A stretch of DNA of 54,208 bases from positions 7,501 to 61,708 of the forward strand of contig NZ_NRRD01000022.1 of the NCBI RefSeq assembly GCF_020023995.1. The letters are read 5' to 3'. The notes beneath the pieces are model-generated. The model did not search any database and was not told the DNA's origin. It was given only the letters and a program-made list of their open reading frames with translations. Within the stretch, counting starts at the first letter, position 1, and each line of letters begins with the position of its first letter. Source of the DNA: Rhodobacter sp. TJ_12. Lineage in GTDB: Bacteria > Pseudomonadota > Alphaproteobacteria > Rhodobacterales > Rhodobacteraceae. The position numbers and the translations under genes were made by a program. Shown in pieces: positions 8,669 to 17,293 of the stretch.

Positions 8669-9310
8669 TCAACTGGCCCGTTTCAAATCCGCGATCAGCG
8701 CATCAAGATTGCCGCGTCTTGCATCCAGCATCGCGCCAAGCTCGGTGCGCTCGGCCGCCAGCATGTTCACACCCTCGATGATGATGTTGAAGAACAGGTT
8801 CTTGCCGGACCGATCCGACACATGCCACAGCGCCTCGAACGGGGCCTGTCCGCGCAGATGCGCCACGGTTTTCACCTCGTAAAAGGTTTTCACCTTGCGC
8901 GCGCCCTCGACCTCGAACCGCGCGCCAATGAATTCACGGAACCGCTGCCCATATTTGCGCGAGATATAGCCCCGGAACGCCGTGGTGAAGGCCGCCATCT
9001 GCGCGGACGAGGCCCGGCGCGAAGCCACACCCAGCGCCGAGCGCGCGATCGTCGGCACATCGGCATATTTGGTGAAGATCGCCTCGAACTGGGCGTAAAG
9101 CGCGGGGCCAGTGCGGCCTGAATCGATCGCGGCGTTGACGTCATTCACCGCGCGCGAAATCAACGCGCGCGCCTGCGCATCATTCAGCGCCAGCGCCGGT
9201 TGCGGGCCCAAAACCCCAACGGTCAGAACCGTTGCCCCGGCACCAAGGATCAATTGGCGACGATCACTGCGCATAGGGGTCTTCATAAGGGTCCCAGGCT
9301 TCTTCATCAT
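8669..9310 (-). CDS. mlaC: MlaC-type phospholipid-binding protein (Tol_Tol_Ttg2 family)
   Basis: This exported protein should carry phospholipids across the periplasm in the Mla outer-membrane lipid-asymmetry pathway. YGQRFREFIGARFEVEG and the flanking helices match the MlaC fold. The signal sequence contains SDRRQLILGAG followed by a hydrophobic core and AXA-type end (PQPALA), resembling a twin-arginine signal. The start is uncertain: ATG 9310 has the best ribosome-binding site (GAGGAG) but extends the N-region, whereas ATG 9286 or 9274 would give a shorter signal. All three overlap the 3' end of mlaA, so the genes are co-transcribed. Confidence 0.88.
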   Translation of the reverse strand: MMKKPGTLMKTPMRSDRRQLILGAGATVLTVGVLGPQPALALNDAQARALISRAVNDVNAAIDSGRTGPALYAQFEAIFTKYADVPTIARSALGVASRRASSAQMAAFTTAFRGYISRKYGQRFREFIGARFEVEGARKVKTFYEVKTVAHLRGQAPFEALWHVSDRSGKNLFFNIIIEGVNMLAAERTELGAMLDARRGNLDALIADLKRAS

Positions 9311-10010
9311 TGGTCTCCTCGTCCGCCAATTGGTGACGGCGCATTTGCAAATACAGCAAGCGCTCCTGCGCATAGCTGTCGGCACTGTCATAATAGACCG
9401 ATTCGACGGTCTCGCCGAACCGCTTGCGCTTGGCGATCTTGCCGCCGAATTGCAGCACGGTGGCCGCCGTCGCATCGTTCCCCGACAAGACCTTGCCTAC
9501 CGGGTTCATCGCCATGTCGACCACCCGGCCAAAGGCATCGCGCTCTGTCGAGGGGCCAAAAAACGGCAGTTCCATAAACGGCCCTTCTTTCGCGCCCCAG
9601 ACCGCCAGCGTTTCGCCAAAATCGGTATCCGTTTCCGGCAACGAGAAAGAGGACCCCGCCGGATCGAAGATGCCGCCGATCCCCAAAGTGGTGTTGATCA
9701 CAAAGCGGAAGCTGTTCTTGATCGCCGGTTCCGGGCGGCCCTGCAAAAGCGAGTTTACCACCTTGCCCGGCAGGCCAAGGTTAGACCCGGCATTGCCGAC
9801 CGTGCGCGTCAGAACGGTGTCGCGGCTGCGCGGCTGCCCCTCGCGCGCCTTGAAGAACATCCGGTCGAAACCTTTGTTGAAGGCATGAACTTGGCGGTTT
9901 TGCGCCTCATAGGGGTCATTGATCGCGTCGCGGTCTTGCACCTGCGGACCACCGCCACATCCCGCCAAAACAAGCGCCGCAACAAGGCCGATACCGGAAA
10001 TTTTGCGCAT
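9264..10010 (-). CDS. mlaA: MlaA/VacJ family outer-membrane lipoprotein
   Basis: This 248-residue lipoprotein removes phospholipids from the outer leaflet of the outer membrane and passes them to MlaC. The signal peptide ends in a lipobox, VLAGC, making Cys18 the lipidated residue. NDPYEAQNRQVHAFNKGFD is the VacJ N-terminal signature, and FVINTTLGIGGIFDPAG is the second conserved block. The C-terminus is acidic (EETNDEEAWDPYEDPYAQ). It is the first gene of a two-gene mlaA-mlaC unit, as commonly seen in alphaproteobacteria; the MlaFED inner-membrane transporter is not in this window. Confidence 0.95.
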   Translation of the reverse strand: MRKISGIGLVAALVLAGCGGGPQVQDRDAINDPYEAQNRQVHAFNKGFDRMFFKAREGQPRSRDTVLTRTVGNAGSNLGLPGKVVNSLLQGRPEPAIKNSFRFVINTTLGIGGIFDPAGSSFSLPETDTDFGETLAVWGAKEGPFMELPFFGPSTERDAFGRVVDMAMNPVGKVLSGNDATAATVLQFGGKIAKRKRFGETVESVYYDSADSYAQERLLYLQMRRHQLADEETNDEEAWDPYEDPYAQ

Positions 10011-10221
10011 TCAACCCCCCGCTGCCATTTGCATCAACACGCAAGGCAGGTGATAAGCTTCCATTTTTGGGCAAAACCCTCCACAAGGAATAAGGAGGCG
10101 GCGCCGCGGAAACAAGGCGCTGCCGGCGATTTTCTGGCCGTGAGGCCTTAACCTTTTTACGTTTGAGTGATCGCGGGCGGTGAATCGCCCAAATGTATGG
10201 CGAGCCGGCGGAGACGACGGA

Positions 10222-11958
10222 ATGAAACGAGATGAACTGGCGGCCGGCAAAGCCGAATTGCGTGCCGCACGCGTCGCCAATCGGCAGCTTTTCTGGGCGG
10301 TTGGGCTGTTTTCGGTATTTGTGAACCTGCTGATGCTGACCGGGCCGTTGTTTATGCTACAGGTCTATGATCGGGTGCTGGGCGCGCGGTCGGTGGAAAC
10401 GCTGACCGCGCTTTTCTTGTTGGTCTTATTCCTGTTTACCGCGATGGGGCTTTTGGACCATGCCCGGGCGCGGGTCACGGCACGGATTGGCGCGCGGGTG
10501 CAAGCCACACTGGAAGCGCGCGTGTTCGAAGCCGCGCTGCGCCGCAATGCGCTGGCCCCAGATGATACGCTGGCCACTGCCGCGCTACGCGATCTGGATT
10601 CGGTCAACAAGCTGTTGTCCGCCCCGGTATTCTTGGCACTTTTCGACCTGCCGTGGGTGCCGATCTTCCTGTCGGCGATTTTCATCTTCCATCCACTTTT
10701 GGGCATATTGGCCCTGTGCGGCGGGGCCTTTTTGATCGCGGTGACCGTGCTTAACCAGTATGTCACCGCGCGCCCGCTGCAAACCGCCACCGGGGCACAG
10801 ATCCTGTCGGAACGCATGTCGGACCAATTGCGCGATGAAGCGGAATTGATCCAAGCGCTCGGCATGCGATCCGCCGCATTCCGGCGCTGGCGCGGCACGC
10901 GCGCACGGGCCGCCGAGGCGATGCTCGGCGCCACCGATCTGGGCGGCGGCTTCGCCACCTTCACCAAGACGTTCCGGATTTTCTTGCAGTCGGCCATCCT
11001 TGCGCTTGGCGCCTATATCGTCTTGCAGGGCGAACTGACCCCCGGCGCGATGATCGCAGGCTCGATCCTGATGGGCCGCGCGCTCGCCCCGGTCGAACTG
11101 GCGGTGAACGGCTGGCCGATCGTGGTGCGCGCACGCCAAGGCTGGGGGCGGCTGGCGGCGTTGCTCAGCTCGATGCCGCGCGAAGCCGCGCGCACTGCCC
11201 TGCCCCGCCCCCGCGCCCATTTGGAGGCCCAATCGCTTACCGTGGTGCCGCCGGGCACGCAAAGCCCATCGCTGCGCGCGGTCTCCTTTCAAATCACCCC
11301 CGGCCAAGCGCTTGGTGTGATCGGCCCTTCGGGCGCGGGAAAATCCACCCTTGCCCGCGCGATCTGCGGCGTGTGGCGGCCCGCCAATGGAAGCCTGCGG
11401 CTGGATGGGGCGACGCTGGATCAATACGACCCCGATGCGTTGGGCCAATTGGTTGGCTATCTGCCGCAACGGGTGACGCTGTTTGATGGCACAATCGCGG
11501 AAAACATCGCCCGACTGTCAGAGGTTCCCGACCCGGAAATGGTGGTCGAAGCCGCAAAACGCGCCGCTGCGCACAAGCTGATCCTTGAGTTGCCCGACGG
11601 CTATGACACCAAGGTGAGCCAAGCGGGCGGCCGCTTGTCCGGCGGGCAAATCCAGCGCGTCGGACTGGCGCGCGCGCTTTATGGCAACCCGGTGCTTTTG
11701 GTGCTCGATGAACCCAATGCCAATCTGGACAATGAAGGGAGCCAAGCGCTCAATATCGCGGTGCGCGGCATGAAAGCGGCGGGCGGCGCGGTCCTGATCA
11801 TGGCGCACCGTCCGGCAGCGATTGCAGAATGCGAAACGCTTTTGGTGCTCAATAATGGGGTGCGGCGCGCCTTTGGCCCCCGCGAAGAGGTGCTTAAGGC
11901 GATGGTGCAAAATGCCGCCGACATCACCCGCCAAGCTGGCCCCGGAGGTGTGGCATGA
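10222..11958 (+). CDS. Type I secretion system permease/ATPase (PrtD-like ABC exporter)
   Basis: This 578-residue half-transporter of the PrtD/HasD/AprD group exports unfolded proteins directly to the exterior. The N-terminal membrane domain contains the family motif [18 protein letters not shown] and [19 protein letters not shown]. The nucleotide-binding domain has Walker [10 protein letters not shown] (about residues 368-376), signature [15 protein letters not shown], Walker [14 protein letters not shown] and switch MAHRP. ATG 10222 is chosen because GGAG precedes it at a suitable distance. Its stop overlaps the start of the HlyD-type gene (ATGA), giving an operon. No RTX substrate or TolC-like gene lies nearby, so the cargo is unknown. 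Confidence 0.93.
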   Translation: MKRDELAAGKAELRAARVANRQLFWAVGLFSVFVNLLMLTGPLFMLQVYDRVLGARSVETLTALFLLVLFLFTAMGLLDHARARVTARIGARVQATLEARVFEAALRRNALAPDDTLATAALRDLDSVNKLLSAPVFLALFDLPWVPIFLSAIFIFHPLLGILALCGGAFLIAVTVLNQYVTARPLQTATGAQILSERMSDQLRDEAELIQALGMRSAAFRRWRGTRARAAEAMLGATDLGGGFATFTKTFRIFLQSAILALGAYIVLQGELTPGAMIAGSILMGRALAPVELAVNGWPIVVRARQGWGRLAALLSSMPREAARTALPRPRAHLEAQSLTVVPPGTQSPSLRAVSFQITPGQALGVIGPSGAGKSTLARAICGVWRPANGSLRLDGATLDQYDPDALGQLVGYLPQRVTLFDGTIAENIARLSEVPDPEMVVEAAKRAAAHKLILELPDGYDTKVSQAGGRLSGGQIQRVGLARALYGNPVLLVLDEPNANLDNEGSQALNIAVRGMKAAGGAVLIMAHRPAAIAECETLLVLNNGVRRAFGPREEVLKAMVQNAADITRQAGPGGVA

Positions 11959-13394
11959 CCGATCCGAAAAACAAAGACAACGGCCCGCAAACCACACCGG
12001 CGGAACTGGTGCGCAAGGCGATCCCCGTCCGCCCCGACAAGGCCCCGCCCAAAGCCGCCACGCCCCCCCAAATGGCGCCCGATACGGCAACGCCTGCCGC
12101 CGTTGCAGGCTTGTCGCCGCGAAATGCCTTGATACTTGGTTTCCTGACCCTTGCGGTCTTGGTGGGCGGTTTCGGCGCTTGGTCGGTGTTCTCGTCGATC
12201 TCGGGCGCGGTGGTGGCCAGCGGGCAGGTCGAGGTCGATCAGAACCGGCAGGTGGTGCAGCATCCCGAAGGAGGGGTGGTCGCGGAAATCGATGTCCAAG
12301 AGGGCGATACCGTCACCGCCGGGCAATTGCTGATCCGCCTCGACGGCGATTTGGCCCAATCGGAACGCGCCATCGTCGAAGGGCAATTCTTCGAACTTCT
12401 GGCCCGACGCGGCCGGCTTGAGGCCGAGCGCGTGGACGCGCAGGAGATTTCCTTTGACCCCGAATTGATGGAAGAAGCGGCGCGCAACCCCGATGTGGCC
12501 GAACTGGTCGAAGGCCAAAGCCGGTTGTTCACCGCGCGGCTGGAAACGCTGCAAAAGTCGCTTGAGCAGGTGGCCAAGCGCAGCGAACAGACCGAGGCGC
12601 AAATCGCGGGGATCGAAGCACAACGCGACGCGCTGCAATCTCAGCAAGACCTGATCGAACGCGAATTGGCCGATCAGCGCGGCCTTTTGGAAAAGGGGCT
12701 GGCGCAAGCCAGCCGGGTTCTGGCGCTTGAACGCGAAGCGGCCAACTTGGCCGGGCGGGTCGGCGCGCTGATTGCCGAAAAGGCGCAGGCCGAAGGCCGG
12801 ATCACCGAATTGGAGCTAGAAGCGCTGCGTCTTGCCTCGCAGCGCCGCGAGGATGCCGAAACCGAATTGCGCAACATTGGCTATCGGGAGTTGGAACTGG
12901 CAGAGCGGCGCCGCGCGCTGACCGAACAGATTGACCGGCTTGAATTGCGCGCCCCTGTCACGGGGCGGGTCTATGCGCTGGCCGTGACAACGCCGCGCGC
13001 GGTGATCCGTGCCGCCGATCCGGTGCTTTATATCATCCCGCAAGACCGGCCCTTGGTGGTGGCGGTCAAAGCCTCTCCGATCCATATCGATGAAATCACC
13101 GTAGGCCAGCCAGTGACCTTACGCTTTCCGGCCTTTGCCAGCCGCACCACGCCCGAATTGCGCGGCCAGGTCAGCCGAATCTCTGCCGATGCGCTAATGG
13201 ATGAGGCGACACGGGCCACCTATTTCCGGGTGGAGGTGCGTATCGACCCAGAAGAACAGGCGAAGCTGGGCGCGCTCGAATTGCTGCCCGGCATGCCCGC
13301 AGATGCATTCATCCGCACCGCCGAACGCAGCCCGCTGGCCTATCTGACCAAGCCGTTCACCGATTACTTCACCCGCGCCTTCCGCGAAGAGTGA
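11955..13394 (+). CDS. HlyD/PrtE-type membrane fusion protein of type I secretion
   Basis: This 479-residue adaptor pairs with the upstream ABC exporter to reach an outer-membrane channel. A Pro/Ala/Lys-rich cytoplasmic region of about 50 residues precedes one membrane segment (about 56-78). [18 protein letters not shown] opens the lipoyl half motif. A long Glu/Ala/Arg coiled coil follows (about residues 170-315), then [17 protein letters not shown] closes the lipoyl domain. The C-terminal [18 protein letters not shown] is the typical HlyD-family ending. The long N-terminal cytoplasmic extension is slightly unusual. Its stop codon abuts the stop codon of the convergent lytic transglycosylase. 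Confidence 0.93.
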   Translation: MTDPKNKDNGPQTTPAELVRKAIPVRPDKAPPKAATPPQMAPDTATPAAVAGLSPRNALILGFLTLAVLVGGFGAWSVFSSISGAVVASGQVEVDQNRQVVQHPEGGVVAEIDVQEGDTVTAGQLLIRLDGDLAQSERAIVEGQFFELLARRGRLEAERVDAQEISFDPELMEEAARNPDVAELVEGQSRLFTARLETLQKSLEQVAKRSEQTEAQIAGIEAQRDALQSQQDLIERELADQRGLLEKGLAQASRVLALEREAANLAGRVGALIAEKAQAEGRITELELEALRLASQRREDAETELRNIGYRELELAERRRALTEQIDRLELRAPVTGRVYALAVTTPRAVIRAADPVLYIIPQDRPLVVAVKASPIHIDEITVGQPVTLRFPAFASRTTPELRGQVSRISADALMDEATRATYFRVEVRIDPEEQAKLGALELLPGMPADAFIRTAERSPLAYLTKPFTDYFTRAFREE

Positions 13395-14576
13395 TCAAAG
13401 CCGGTTTAAAAGCGCCACAGTCGGCCAAGCATCTGCGGGCAGGCCAAGGCGCTTTTGCACGGTCTGCACCGCTTCGCGGGTCTTGGCCCCCAAGATCCCG
13501 TCGATCGGCCCCACATCCATGCCCTGCGCGCGCAGTTTTTGTTGCAGCGTCTTCATCTGCGCCACGCTCAGCCCCGGTTCGGGCGCTTGCGGGTTGAGCC
13601 GCGGCGCCCCCTCCAGCCGGGTGGCGAAATAGGCCGCGGTGGTCACATAGACAAAGCTCTTGTTCCACTCGAACAGCACTTTGAAATTCGGATAGGCGAT
13701 GAAGGCCGGTCCCTTGCGGCCCATTGGCAAAAGCACCGAGCCTTGCGCCCCGGCAAAGGCCCCCGAGCGCGGCGTGACCCCCATCCGCGCCCATTGCGCC
13801 GTGGAAAGCGAGCGGTTCAAGCCGGTCTTCGACCAATCCATCTCGGCGGGCACGGTGACTTCTTGCAGCCAGGGCTCACCGCGCCGCCAGCCCATGCCCG
13901 CGATCATCTTCGCCCCCGACATCAGCGCATCGGCACTCGACCCCTTTAGGTCCACATGGCCGTCGCCGTCGCCATCGACCCCGTTGCGCAAGATGTCATC
14001 GGGCAGCATCTGCACCTGCCCGACCTCACCCGCCCAAGCCCCGACGGTGCGCGCCGGATCGAAATCCCCGCGCTTATAAAGTTCCGCCGCCGCGATCACC
14101 TGCGGGCGAAACAGATCTGGGCGGCGGCAATCATGCGCCAAGGTCACCAGCGCGTCGCGCGTGTTGAAATCGCCCTGCACTTGGCCGAAATCGGTCTCTA
14201 ACCCCCAAAAGGCCAAAAGCACCCCGCGCGACACACCGTAATCGCGTTCAACCCGGTCAAGGATCGCATCATATTTCCGCGCCCGCTGCGCGCCGGTGGT
14301 CAAGCGATTTTGCGAAATCACCCGCGCCTGAAAATCCAGAAAGTCCATCCGGAACACGCCCTGCGCCCGGTCTGCCCTTAGCACACGCGCGTTTTGCTGC
14401 ACCCCGCGAAAAAAGCCATCGGCCTGTGCGGCCGACAATCCGTGACGCTGCACCTCGGTTTTTAGCCCGGCGACAAAGGCAGAAAAACTCCCCCCGCATT
14501 GCGCCTGAGCGGCAAGCGGCAGCGTCACGGACAGGCAAAGGGCATAAAGAAAAGGGACAGGTCGAAAAGAACGCAT
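13395..14576 (-). CDS. Lytic murein transglycosylase (MltB/SLT_2 type) with peptidoglycan-binding domain
   Basis: This 393-residue exported enzyme cleaves glycan strands of peptidoglycan. The start ATG 14576 is preceded by GGAGGA and opens a signal peptide ending near LPLAAQA. The SLT_2 catalytic domain carries the general-acid Glu127 in LAFWGLETDFGQVQGDF, then AGEVGQVQMLPDDIL. DGDGDGHVDLKGSSADAL is an acidic, EF-hand-like loop characteristic of MltB enzymes. The C-terminal 60 residues are a PG_binding_1 repeat (GPIDGILGAKTREAVQ). It is convergent with the type I secretion operon with no spacer between stop codons. Confidence 0.94.
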   Translation of the reverse strand: MRSFRPVPFLYALCLSVTLPLAAQAQCGGSFSAFVAGLKTEVQRHGLSAAQADGFFRGVQQNARVLRADRAQGVFRMDFLDFQARVISQNRLTTGAQRARKYDAILDRVERDYGVSRGVLLAFWGLETDFGQVQGDFNTRDALVTLAHDCRRPDLFRPQVIAAAELYKRGDFDPARTVGAWAGEVGQVQMLPDDILRNGVDGDGDGHVDLKGSSADALMSGAKMIAGMGWRRGEPWLQEVTVPAEMDWSKTGLNRSLSTAQWARMGVTPRSGAFAGAQGSVLLPMGRKGPAFIAYPNFKVLFEWNKSFVYVTTAAYFATRLEGAPRLNPQAPEPGLSVAQMKTLQQKLRAQGMDVGPIDGILGAKTREAVQTVQKRLGLPADAWPTVALLNRL

Positions 14577-14763
14577 CGTATCCTCCGGCGTTTTCAGCAA
14601 GCTAGCCGCAGGCGCCGGTCCGGGCAACCGCCGTTGCACGGGGGCGACGCCGGCCCAAAAATGCGGGCCGCTTTACCCAACGATTAACTTGATTGTTAGA
14701 CAAGATGTCACAATCTTAGCGTAGGAGCACCTTGGGAGGGGTCGCCCTTATTGGGAGAAAGAG

Positions 14764-15132
14764 ATGGAGTTCTTACCGAACGATGTCGCCGCTGGCCTGC
14801 GCCAAGTGAGCCATCAACTGAGCCATAGGGAAAGCCGTCGCCCTGCGCGCCTTTCCGTGCATGCCGCTGGGAAGGTCTGGCCCGTGCTGCGCCGCTGGGC
14901 GGGCGGTTTTTCGCTGGATGCATCAGATGTGGCGCATCTGCGCGGCCATGTCGATTTCTATGAAGGCGACAAGCATGTCGCCACCGCGCTGATCATGGCA
15001 GCCGAGGTCGAAGGGCCGGAGCTGATCTGCACCACCAAGCGCGAAACGCCGGTGCGCTTTGGCCCCGCGCTTGATTTCGTGCGCGATGGCGGGGCAAACG
15101 GTGCGGCTTTGGGCTATCTGCCGCCGATCTGA
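14764..15132 (+). CDS. Conserved hypothetical protein, 122 aa
   Basis: I do not recognise a named family. The reading frame starts at ATG 14764 behind a purine-rich GGGAGAAAGAG ribosome-binding site. It encodes a soluble protein with no signal peptide or membrane segment. The middle has a basic segment (SHRESRRPARLSVHAAG) followed by alternating hydrophobic and acidic residues suggesting beta strands. Strong third-position GC bias supports coding. It stands alone between the divergent transglycosylase and the convergent fmt gene, with 15 bases to the fmt stop. A PilZ-like or other small beta-barrel fold is possible but unproven. Confidence 0.75.
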   Translation: MEFLPNDVAAGLRQVSHQLSHRESRRPARLSVHAAGKVWPVLRRWAGGFSLDASDVAHLRGHVDFYEGDKHVATALIMAAEVEGPELICTTKRETPVRFGPALDFVRDGGANGAALGYLPPI

Positions 15133-15147
15133 CAGCCCTGCCCCAGA

Positions 15148-16041
15148 TTACAGGCGGTCGGGCAAGCGCAAGCCCTTAAGCACCTCGACCGCCGTCATCG
15201 GCTTTTTGCCCGCGCGCTGCGCTTGCAGCACGCGCACCGATCCTGATGCACAGGCAATCTCAAACCCGTCCAAAACCGTTCCCGCAGCGGCGGTGCCCGC
15301 GCCGAGTTCGGCGCGCAAAAGCTTCACCCGCTCTTCCCCCACAAGGCACCATGCGCCCGGAAAGGGCGACAGGCCGTTGATATGACGCACAACCTCGGCC
15401 GCGGGCCGGGCCCAATCTACCTGCGCCTCGGCTTTGTCGATCTTGGACGCATAGGTGACACCCTCTTCGGGCTGCACCTCGGGCGTAAGCTCCGGCAAAC
15501 GCTCCAAGGCGTCCAAAATCAACCGCGCCCCCATGGCGCTCAGCCGGTCATGCACTTCGCCCGTCGTCTCGGTCGCGCCGATTTCAAGCGATTCGCGCAG
15601 CAGCACCGGCCCGGTATCGAGCCCCGCTTCCATCTGCATGATGCAAACGCCCGTCTCGGCATCGCCCGCCATCACCGCACGGTGGATCGGCGCCGCCCCG
15701 CGCCAGCGCGGCAAAAGTGACGCGTGAATGTTCAAACAGCCTTGCTTCGGGCCATCCAGAACCGCTTGCGGCAGCAAAAGCCCATAGGCCACCACCACGG
15801 CGATATCCGCACCCAGCGCGGCCACGGCCGCGCGATCCTCGGCCGCTTTGAAATTGACCGGGTGGCGCACCTCTAGCCCCAGAGCCTCTGCCTTTGCCTG
15901 CACCGGCGAGGGGCGCAGCGCCTTGCCCCGCCCCGCGGGCCGCGGCGGCTGGGTGTAAACGGCCACAACCTCATGGGTCTTGGCCAGCGCCTCAAGCACC
16001 GGGACCGAAAAATCGGGCGTTCCCATGAAAATGACGCGCAT
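15148..16041 (-). CDS. fmt: Methionyl-tRNA formyltransferase
   Basis: This 297-residue enzyme formylates initiator Met-tRNA using 10-formyl-tetrahydrofolate. The N-terminus [18 protein letters not shown] is the Rossmann start. [20 protein letters not shown] contains the catalytic Asn/His, with the catalytic Asp in [11 protein letters not shown]. The C-terminal domain includes SPFPGAWC. It is the last gene of a def / def-like / fmt operon on the minus strand; its ATG shares one base with the preceding stop. The combination supplies addition and removal of the N-formyl group. Confidence 0.97.
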   Translation of the reverse strand: MRVIFMGTPDFSVPVLEALAKTHEVVAVYTQPPRPAGRGKALRPSPVQAKAEALGLEVRHPVNFKAAEDRAAVAALGADIAVVVAYGLLLPQAVLDGPKQGCLNIHASLLPRWRGAAPIHRAVMAGDAETGVCIMQMEAGLDTGPVLLRESLEIGATETTGEVHDRLSAMGARLILDALERLPELTPEVQPEEGVTYASKIDKAEAQVDWARPAAEVVRHINGLSPFPGAWCLVGEERVKLLRAELGAGTAAAGTVLDGFEIACASGSVRVLQAQRAGKKPMTAVEVLKGLRLPDRL

Positions 16042-16550
16042 CAGGCTTTCTTTGCGTATTTGGCCGATTTCGCCACCAGCATCTTGCGCTTAAGCGCGCT
16101 GAGGTGGTCGACATAGGTCTTGCCGTTCAGGTGGTCGATTTGGTGCTGCACCGAGGTGGCCCAAAGACCGACGAAATCGCGGTCTTCCATCTCGCCTTGA
16201 TCATTGAGGAAGCGCACCGTCACCGCGCGCGGGCGCTCCACCGGCGCCCAGACGCCCGGCAGGTTCGGGCTGCCCTCTTCATGCTTGCGCAATTGCACCG
16301 AGGCATGCAGCACCTCGGGGTTTGCCATCCGCACCACTTGGCCGCGCGCCTCAGACGCATCAACGACGGCCAGCCGCAACATGATGCCGATTTGCGGCGC
16401 GGCCAAACCCACACCCTGCCCGGGCATGGCTTCCATCGTGTCGATCATGTCGTCCCAGATCATCCGCACCGTTTCGGTGATCGCCTCAACGGGCTCGGCG
16501 GGCGTGTGCAGGCGCTTGTCGTCGTAGCGGATAAACGGGCGAACCGCCAT
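16041..16550 (-). CDS. Peptide deformylase-like protein with altered metal and catalytic residues
   Basis: This 169-residue protein has the deformylase fold: motif 1 [10 protein letters not shown] is intact (residues 46-55). Motif 2, normally EGCLS, reads EEGSPNLPG, replacing the metal-ligand Cys with Ser94. Motif 3, normally HEXDH, reads QHQIDHLNG, replacing the catalytic Glu with Gln137; both His (136 and 140) remain. It lies 1 base after the canonical def gene and overlaps fmt by 1 base. The family would need the Cys and Glu for deformylation, so a catalytically inactive or altered role is inferred. Its length and open frame argue against a decaying pseudogene. Confidence 0.9.
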   Translation of the reverse strand: MAVRPFIRYDDKRLHTPAEPVEAITETVRMIWDDMIDTMEAMPGQGVGLAAPQIGIMLRLAVVDASEARGQVVRMANPEVLHASVQLRKHEEGSPNLPGVWAPVERPRAVTVRFLNDQGEMEDRDFVGLWATSVQHQIDHLNGKTYVDHLSALKRKMLVAKSAKYAKKA

Positions 16551-16551
16551 G

Positions 16552-17091
16552 TCAGCTCCAGCTGCTCTTGGCTTCGCGGGCTTTCTCGCGCTTCCACTTT
16601 TCCAGCTTGCGGGTGATCATCTGCCGCTTCAGCGGGCCCAGATGGTCAATGAACAGTTTGCCATCAAGGTGATCCAGCTCATGCTGGGCGCAGGTCGCCC
16701 ACAGGCTGTCAAACTGCTCTTCGTGCATTTGGCCATCAAGGCCAAGCCATTTCATCCGCACCTCTTTCGGGCGGGTGACCTCGGCATATTGCTCGGGCAG
16801 CGACAGACAGCCCTCTTCATGCACGTTCTTGTCTTCGGAGACCCAAGTGATTTCCGGGTTCACCATCACCATCGGTTCGGGAATGCCCAGCTTATCCTTG
16901 GCGCAATCCATCACGAAGATGCGCTTGAGAACGCCCACTTGCGGCCCCGCAAGGCCCACGCCGGGGGCGTCATACATGGTTTCAAGCATGTCATCGGCCA
17001 ATTGCCGGATCTCGTCGTCAATCGTGGCGACGGGATCGCAATGCTTCTTGAGCCGCGGGTCGGGGTGCAAAAGGATGGTTTTCAGCGTCAT
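16552..17091 (-). CDS. def: Peptide deformylase
   Basis: This 179-residue metalloenzyme removes the formyl group from nascent protein N-termini. Motif 1 is GVGLAGPQVG (Gly in place of the usual second Ala), motif 2 is EEGCLSLPE with metal ligand Cys95, and motif 3 is QHELDHLDGK with His137, Glu138 and His141. All catalytic residues are therefore present. It is the first gene of the def / def-like / fmt operon. The C-terminal Lys/Arg-rich tail is typical of alphaproteobacterial enzymes. Confidence 0.97.
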   Translation of the reverse strand: MTLKTILLHPDPRLKKHCDPVATIDDEIRQLADDMLETMYDAPGVGLAGPQVGVLKRIFVMDCAKDKLGIPEPMVMVNPEITWVSEDKNVHEEGCLSLPEQYAEVTRPKEVRMKWLGLDGQMHEEQFDSLWATCAQHELDHLDGKLFIDHLGPLKRQMITRKLEKWKREKAREAKSSWS

Positions 17092-17293
17092 GGAACTGAT
17101 CTAAGCCATGGCCCGCGCGCGCGCAATACGCACGCCCCGGCGCGCGGCGGCGACCTATGCGCGCAGCCCCGTTCTCTAAATCCGCCCCAATATGGGATAA
17201 CGTTCCAGTTTTCCGATCTTCACCAGAACGCTAGACCAGTTTATCAGGCATATCTGGAACAGCGCCCCAAAAGACAACCCTCAGGAGCCCGGC

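Noticed and set aside
14684..14699. CtrA-like TTAA...TTAG element upstream of the unknown 122-aa gene
   Set aside because: The spacing is 8 rather than 7 and the second half is TTAG, so it is only a near match and expected by chance.
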